Below, piece after piece: positions 6,021-9,320 of a stretch of 9,320 nt of DNA (positions are counted from its first letter, which is position 1; each line of letters opens with the position of its first letter). The notes beneath the pieces were generated by a model. It worked only from the letters and a program-made list of their open reading frames with translations, was not told where the DNA came from and ran no database searches. The stretch comes from CAVPGH01 sp046726955 (lineage in GTDB: Bacteria > Acidobacteriota > Vicinamibacteria > Fen-336), in NCBI GenBank assembly GCA_046726955.1, contig JBKPBQ010000085.1:1-9320 (forward strand). Direction: 5' to 3'. The translations under genes were made by a program, and so were the position numbers.

Positions 6021-7424
6021 TCATCGCCGCCGGCCGCGCGCGTAGACGAGGATGCCGCTGCCCAGGACGAGCACCGTGGTGCCGAGCACCTTGGCCACCG
6101 CCAGCGGCTTGTTCGGCTCCGACTCCGGCGGGATGAGGCTGAGGACGATCGAGAGGAGTGTCGTCGCGAGGCCGATCAGGGCGAAGACCACGACCGCCGC
6201 GGCTCCTCCCGGCAGCCGGAGCGTTGCCTCGCGCGACGCCCCCGCGAGCTTCACGGCCGCGGCAAAGAGCAGCACGAACGGCACGAAGGTCACGATCACG
6301 GTGAGGCTCACGAGGACCTGGTAGGCGCCGCCCACCGTGGTCCCGGCCTGCCCGATCAGCACGAAGAGGACCGTGATCCCGGCCTGCGTGAGCAGCGCGA
6401 CGTAGGGCGAGCCCCAGCGAGGGTGCAGCCGGCCGAAGCGCTCGGGGAGGAAATGGTCGATGCCGGCCACGAACGGGATGCGGGCCACGGTCTCGAACCA
6501 GGCCCCGACGCTCCCCAGGCTCGTCGCGGTCACGAGGATCGCCGCCACGAGAGTGACGCCGCTCCACCCGAGACGCTCCTCGGCCGCCTGCACGGCCTGG
6601 AGGACGCCCTCGAGCCCGCTCACCGTCCCGGCCGGGACCGCAACGAGGATGCTCGCGGTGCCGAGGACGTAGATGGCCGCGATCATGGGGGCGGCCAGGA
6701 GGAGCGCCCGGGGCACGGTCCGTCGCGCGTCGCGGATCTCGCCGCCCATGAACGACGCCGCCTCCGGGCCCGTCCAGGCGAACGCGATCGTGGACCAGAA
6801 GAGGAGGTTCGCGACACCGAAGCTCGGCAGGAGGCTCTGGGGCTCGAAGCTCGTGGCCGAGCCGCCGCTCGCGAGGGCGCCGATCCCGAGCCCGACGAGG
6901 ACGAGCGTCGACAGCCAGCGCGTGATCCCTCCCACGTTGTTCAGCCACTTCCCCACCTGCAGGCCGAGCACGTTCACGCCGGCCCCCAGGGCGAGGCCGA
7001 GGATCGAGACGAGCACGAAGTAGGTGCGGCTCGACTGCAAGGACGCGTAGCGCCCGCCGAAGGCGAAGAGCGCGTTGCTGGCGATGAAGTAGAGGAGGCC
7101 GGGAAAGTACGGCAGGTTGCTGCACCAGTACATCCAGCCGGCGAGGAAGCCCGCGGGGTGGCCGAACGCGCGCCTCACCCAGACGTAGAGGCCGCCCTCG
7201 TCGGGAAAGCGCGCCGACAGGTGGAGCACGCACCACGACAGGGGCAGGAACATCGCGAAGGCCCCGAGCAGCCAGACGGAGAGCGCGCTCGGCCCGGCCG
7301 CCGCGGCGAAGGCCACCCACTGGAGGTTCGTGCCCGTGGTCACGAAGAAGAGCACGACGTCGCCCAGGCCCATGGCCGTGGGCAGGGAAGGAGGGGCGGG
7401 CGCCGGCTCGGGGCTCGCGGGCAC
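6021..7424 (-). CDS. APC superfamily amino acid permease
   Basis: This inner-membrane transporter of 467 residues shows about 12 hydrophobic segments (roughly 20-42, 46-68, 89-105, 107-123, 134-155, 168-186, 203-221, 239-263, 289-309, 338-358, 366-395 and 407-462 as a pair). The first helix carries the broken-helix pattern expected of APC transporters (VTTGTNLQW). The loop ARFPDEGGLYVWVRRAFG (71-88) is characteristic of the group that includes glutamate:GABA antiporters, and TGPEAASFMGGEIRDARRTVPRA (218-240) is the conserved 'E..x..GEEI.nP.r..PRA' region. The substrate is probably an amino acid or amine, not specified by the sequence. The start shown is GTG at 7424; an ATG at 7373 (residue 18, MGLGDVVLFF) is an alternative that removes a proline-rich lead. 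Neither has a clear ribosome-binding site. The gene is divergent from the OmpA-domain gene, 69 bases apart, and convergent with the methyltransferase. Confidence 0.92.
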   Translation of the reverse strand: MPASPEPAPAPPSLPTAMGLGDVVLFFVTTGTNLQWVAFAAAAGPSALSVWLLGAFAMFLPLSWCVLHLSARFPDEGGLYVWVRRAFGHPAGFLAGWMYWCSNLPYFPGLLYFIASNALFAFGGRYASLQSSRTYFVLVSILGLALGAGVNVLGLQVGKWLNNVGGITRWLSTLVLVGLGIGALASGGSATSFEPQSLLPSFGVANLLFWSTIAFAWTGPEAASFMGGEIRDARRTVPRALLLAAPMIAAIYVLGTASILVAVPAGTVSGLEGVLQAVQAAEERLGWSGVTLVAAILVTATSLGSVGAWFETVARIPFVAGIDHFLPERFGRLHPRWGSPYVALLTQAGITVLFVLIGQAGTTVGGAYQVLVSLTVIVTFVPFVLLFAAAVKLAGASREATLRLPGGAAAVVVFALIGLATTLLSIVLSLIPPESEPNKPLAVAKVLGTTVLVLGSGILVYARGRRR

Positions 7425-7430
7425 GAGGCC

Positions 7431-7441
7431 GATAGGCTATC
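7431..7441. promoter_or_regulatory. Palindrome GATAGGCTATC in the permease/OmpA divergent gap
   Basis: GATAG and CTATC form a perfect five-base inverted repeat around a central G, centred 12 bases upstream of the permease GTG and in the 69-base divergent gap. It could be an operator, or part of a permease -10 region (TAGCCT on the minus strand), which would put the transcript start very near the GTG. Neither is shown. Confidence 0.3.
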
Positions 7442-7482
7442 CCACCACCCGCTGCTTGCGTATTTGCCCTAAGCTAGTAGTT

Positions 7483-7489
7483 GAGGTGG
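7483..7489 (+). promoter_or_regulatory. Ribosome-binding site of the OmpA-domain gene
   Basis: GAGGTGG lies four bases before the ATG at 7494 and fixes that start. Upstream, the AT-richer stretch 7461-7482 (TATTTGCCCTAAGCTAGTAG) is the likeliest place for the promoter, with TAAGCT at 7470-7475 a weak -10 candidate; I find no matching -35 box. Confidence 0.5.
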
Positions 7490-7493
7490 AAGC

Positions 7494-8351
7494 ATGTCGA
7501 AACCGACGACCCTTTCCCTCAACTCGGACGAGCCGCGCGAGCCCGCGCGCGGCGGGCGCGGGGGCCTCGCCGCCCTCGTCGTCATCCTGGCCCTGGCGCT
7601 CGCGGGGCTGGGGTACGTCCTCTTCCAGACGACGCAGCAGCTCAAGGTGGCCGAGCAGCGGGTCGCCGAGCTGACCGCCCGATCGGACGAGGCAGCGGCT
7701 CTCGCCCGGCAGGCCGCGGACCGCGCGGCGCTGTCCGAGGCCTCGTCGAAGGCGGCCGCGGAGGGGAGGCAGCTCGCCGAGGCCCAGACGGCCGAGGCTA
7801 GGCAGCAGGCGGACGGCGCGAAGCAGGACGCCGATGTCGCGAAGCAGGAGGCCACCACGGCCCGCGAGACGGCGGCGAAGGCGCAGGAGGAGGCGGAAGC
7901 CATCCGCAAACGGGCGGAGGCCGAGGTCAACCGCCTCCAGGAAGCCCTCGGGCAGATCGCGGAGACGCAGCGCACCGCCCTCGGGCTGACCATGAACCTC
8001 GGCAGCGACCACCTGAAGTTCGCGTTCGACAAGACGGAGCTCCGTCCCGAGGACCGCGAGCTGCTGAGCCGCATCGCCGGCATCCTCATGACCGCGCACG
8101 ACTACACGATCTCGGTGAACGGGCACACCGACGACGTCGGGTCGGAGGCCTACAACCAGACATTGTCCGAGCGCCGCGCGCAGGCGGTCCGGGACTACCT
8201 GGTGAAGGCGGGGCTCTCCGCCGACATCCTTTCCGTCCAGGGGCACGGAAAGTCCCTGCCCCTCGTCAAGGGCACCTCCGACGTCTCCCGCGCCAAGAAC
8301 CGGCGCGTCGAGCTCGGCATCGTCAACACCCAGATCCGCTACGGCCGCTGA
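7494..8351 (+). CDS. OmpA-domain protein with membrane anchor and coiled coil
   Basis: This 285-residue protein has a short polar N-terminus, one transmembrane helix (about 24-44, GLAALVVILALALAGLGYVL), a long Ala/Glu/Gln-rich coiled coil (about 46-160) and a C-terminal OmpA/MotB-type peptidoglycan-binding domain (about 168-276). The binding motif is clear: NGHTDDVGSEAYNQTLSERR, followed by VQGHGKSLPL and NRRVELGI. D213 and R228 have the spacing of the Asp/Arg pair that grips diaminopimelate in OmpA domains. The helix lacks a cleavage site and is preceded by arginines, so it most likely anchors the protein in the inner membrane with the coil reaching the cell wall. That is a structural tether design; it could also serve an envelope machine, but no tol, mot or secretion genes are nearby. 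Low-complexity repeats of 'AE.A..QA' in the coil are normal. It is not a classical OmpA: there is no beta barrel. Confidence 0.92.
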   Translation: MSKPTTLSLNSDEPREPARGGRGGLAALVVILALALAGLGYVLFQTTQQLKVAEQRVAELTARSDEAAALARQAADRAALSEASSKAAAEGRQLAEAQTAEARQQADGAKQDADVAKQEATTARETAAKAQEEAEAIRKRAEAEVNRLQEALGQIAETQRTALGLTMNLGSDHLKFAFDKTELRPEDRELLSRIAGILMTAHDYTISVNGHTDDVGSEAYNQTLSERRAQAVRDYLVKAGLSADILSVQGHGKSLPLVKGTSDVSRAKNRRVELGIVNTQIRYGR

Positions 8352-8406
8352 GTCCGCCCCCAAGAAAGTTCAGAAGTTCGTAAGGCATTCCTGACATTCC
8401 GGGCCG

Positions 8407-8446
8407 ACATTCCCTGGGGAAAGTACACATTCCCTGGTGACAGTAC
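8407..8446. repeat. Two abutting 20-bp direct repeats
   Basis: ACATTCCCTGGGGAAAGTAC (8407-8426) is followed at once by ACATTCCCTGGTGACAGTAC (8427-8446); 18 of 20 positions agree. The first copy holds an inverted repeat TTCCC-TG-GGGAA (8410-8421). Two shorter ATTCC copies lie just upstream. Such direct repeats could be tandem regulator sites for the downstream gene, or a remnant of an insertion-sequence end with multiple terminal repeats (as in IS21-type elements). No transposase is present in the window. Confidence 0.6.
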
Positions 8447-8482
8447 GAATAGCCGTTCCAAAGCGGACGGGCTTCGAGGGAT

Positions 8483-8488
8483 GGGAGG
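8483..8488 (+). promoter_or_regulatory. Ribosome-binding site of the beta-helix gene
   Basis: GGGAGG lies six bases before the ATG at 8495 and supports this start, which also places a signal peptide at the N-terminus. Confidence 0.6.
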
Positions 8489-8494
8489 CTCGAT

Positions 8495-9320
8495 ATGGAC
8501 GCAAATATCGTTCCACGTGCATTTAGCGTCGGTCTCGTCCTGGTCGTCGCGCTAGCCTCACCGGGGCGGACCGCCCCGAGGTCGCTCCAACGCCAGCGTG
8601 CCGAGGTGACCGCGTCCCGTGGGTCCCGGACGACATTGGTGGACTGCGCTGCCGGCGAAACCGTCGGGGACGCGCTCGCCCAGGCCGCGACGACGGTGGG
8701 ACGCCTGACCATAACGATCATTGGACTCTGTACGGAACGGGTCGTCATCACGCGAGACGACACGACTCTCCAGGGGGCGAACCCGGGCGACGGACTCATG
8801 TCGCCCTCAGGGCCGCAGTCGGGACCGCTCGTTCGAGTGGACGGAGCACAACGCACCGTCCTGCAGCAGCTCACGCTTAAGCCGGTCGCCCCGGACGATG
8901 GGGTGGAGCTCGTCGGACGCGCCGTCCTCACCGCGTCTCGCCTCGCGATCGCTAATGCCCAGCAGGCCCTCGTGCTCGGGGAAGGAACCGTGGCCGAGGT
9001 CGACGACTCCGAGTTCACCAACAACGGGGTGAGCGTTCGAGGCGGTCACTTGCGGCTCTCTCTGTCGACCATCGCGAACGGCGGCGTGATCGTGACGGCC
9101 GGAGGCACGCTCGAGTGTCGGGGGGGTAGCGTGCAGGGAAATGCGTCCTCTGGCCTCGTGATCGCTGAAAACGCCAGCGCCACCGTCCTCGAGGGCACGC
9201 AGATCGAGGAGAACGACGTCGGTGTATTGATAGATACTGGTGGAGTTGTCTCGATAGGGAAGGGAACCATCATCGGCAACAACCGGCACGACGGAATCCG
9301 CGTCTCGGAGGGCTCACAAC
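8495..9320 (+). CDS. Secreted right-handed beta-helix protein, N-terminal part (runs off window)
   Basis: The frame starts at the ATG at 8495 and stays open for 275 complete codons to the right edge. Residues 1 to about 27 (MDANIVPRAFSVGLVLVVAL then ASPGRTAP) look like a signal peptide. The next region, VDCAAGETVGDALAQAATTV followed by TITIIGLCTERVVITRDDTT and LQG, is the usual entry of right-handed parallel beta-helix (pectin-lyase-like) proteins; C51 and C79 may form a disulfide. From about 110 on, short repeating strands appear: VLTASRLAIANAQQALVLG, VDDSEFTNNGVSVRGG, LECRGGSVQGNASSGLVI, VLEGTQIEENDVGVLI, IGKGTIIGNNRHDGIRV. These rungs with 'G..I..N...G..V' fit a surface or secreted beta-helix. 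No catalytic residues can be named. Codons are less GC-biased than those of the neighbours (three ATA isoleucines, GTA, TTG, ACT, GGT), which may mean horizontal origin or low expression. The gene is complete at its 5' end. Confidence 0.82.
   Translation, partial: MDANIVPRAFSVGLVLVVALASPGRTAPRSLQRQRAEVTASRGSRTTLVDCAAGETVGDALAQAATTVGRLTITIIGLCTERVVITRDDTTLQGANPGDGLMSPSGPQSGPLVRVDGAQRTVLQQLTLKPVAPDDGVELVGRAVLTASRLAIANAQQALVLGEGTVAEVDDSEFTNNGVSVRGGHLRLSLSTIANGGVIVTAGGTLECRGGSVQGNASSGLVIAENASATVLEGTQIEENDVGVLIDTGGVVSIGKGTIIGNNRHDGIRVSEGSQ

Larger units (their letters stand above)
8352..8494. other. Intergenic region upstream of the beta-helix gene
   Basis: The 143-base gap is AT-richer than its surroundings and contains four copies of ATTCC (starting at 8387, 8396, 8409 and 8429), the last two inside a tandem 20-bp repeat. 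No terminator with a T-run is visible after the OmpA-domain gene. The promoter of the beta-helix gene is probably here, but I cannot place it. Confidence 0.45.

Noticed and set aside
6423..7472. Plus-strand frame opposite the permease
   Set aside because: The product is an Arg/Glu/Gly/His-rich shadow; the minus strand gives a clear APC permease with about 12 hydrophobic segments.
7437..8363. Minus-strand frame opposite the OmpA-domain gene
   Set aside because: Shadow frame; the plus strand carries an intact OmpA peptidoglycan-binding motif and a good ribosome-binding site.
8387..8446. Possible CRISPR array
   Set aside because: The 20-bp units abut with no spacers and only two copies exist; no cas genes are present.
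8323..9289. Minus- and plus-strand frames overlapping the beta-helix gene
   Set aside because: The signal peptide, ribosome-binding site and repeating beta-helix rungs all belong to the frame starting at 8495; the others are Ser/Arg/Pro-rich shadows.

Overview
The window is a GC-rich stretch of bacterial chromosome with compactly packed, mostly intact genes. Codon third positions are strongly G/C except in the last gene. There are no rRNA, tRNA, CRISPR or phage genes. The gene types (periplasmic M3 peptidase, PEGA lipoprotein, single-anchor OmpA-domain protein) point to a Gram-negative, two-membrane organism. The style resembles GC-rich uncultured soil lineages such as Rokubacteria/Methylomirabilota, Myxococcota or Acidobacteriota, but nothing here fixes the phylum.

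Layout, left to right. (1) 1-194, minus: the N-terminal part of a small secreted protein of unknown function that continues beyond the left edge. (2) 367-2505, minus: an exported M3 peptidyl-dipeptidase of the Dcp type. (3) 2732-3214, plus: a PEGA-domain lipoprotein transcribed away from the peptidase. (4) 3273-4877 and 4871-5851, plus: a two-gene, overlapping unit encoding a PYROXD2-like FAD oxidoreductase and a betaine-homocysteine-methyltransferase-like enzyme. (5) 5852-6020: a convergent gap containing a strong GC-rich hairpin. (6) 6021-7424, minus: an APC-family amino-acid permease. (7) 7494-8351, plus: an OmpA-domain protein with a membrane anchor and long coiled coil, divergent from the permease. 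(8) 8352-8494: a gap with two abutting 20-bp direct repeats. (9) 8495 to the right edge, plus: the start of a secreted right-handed beta-helix protein with visibly less GC-biased codons.

The most suggestive functional unit is the oxidoreductase/methyltransferase pair. Its overlap and the strong ribosome-binding site of the second gene imply coordinated production. The methyltransferase keeps the zinc cysteines of BHMT but lacks much of the C-terminal extension, and two positions that I align to the betaine pocket are changed, so its methyl donor is open. The permease could supply amino acids or amines, but this is only a neighbourhood argument. The envelope genes (lipoprotein, OmpA-domain protein, beta-helix protein, exported peptidase) show no obvious joint pathway. 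I see no clear previously undescribed multi-gene system; the best leads are the methyltransferase pair and the repeat-flanked beta-helix gene.
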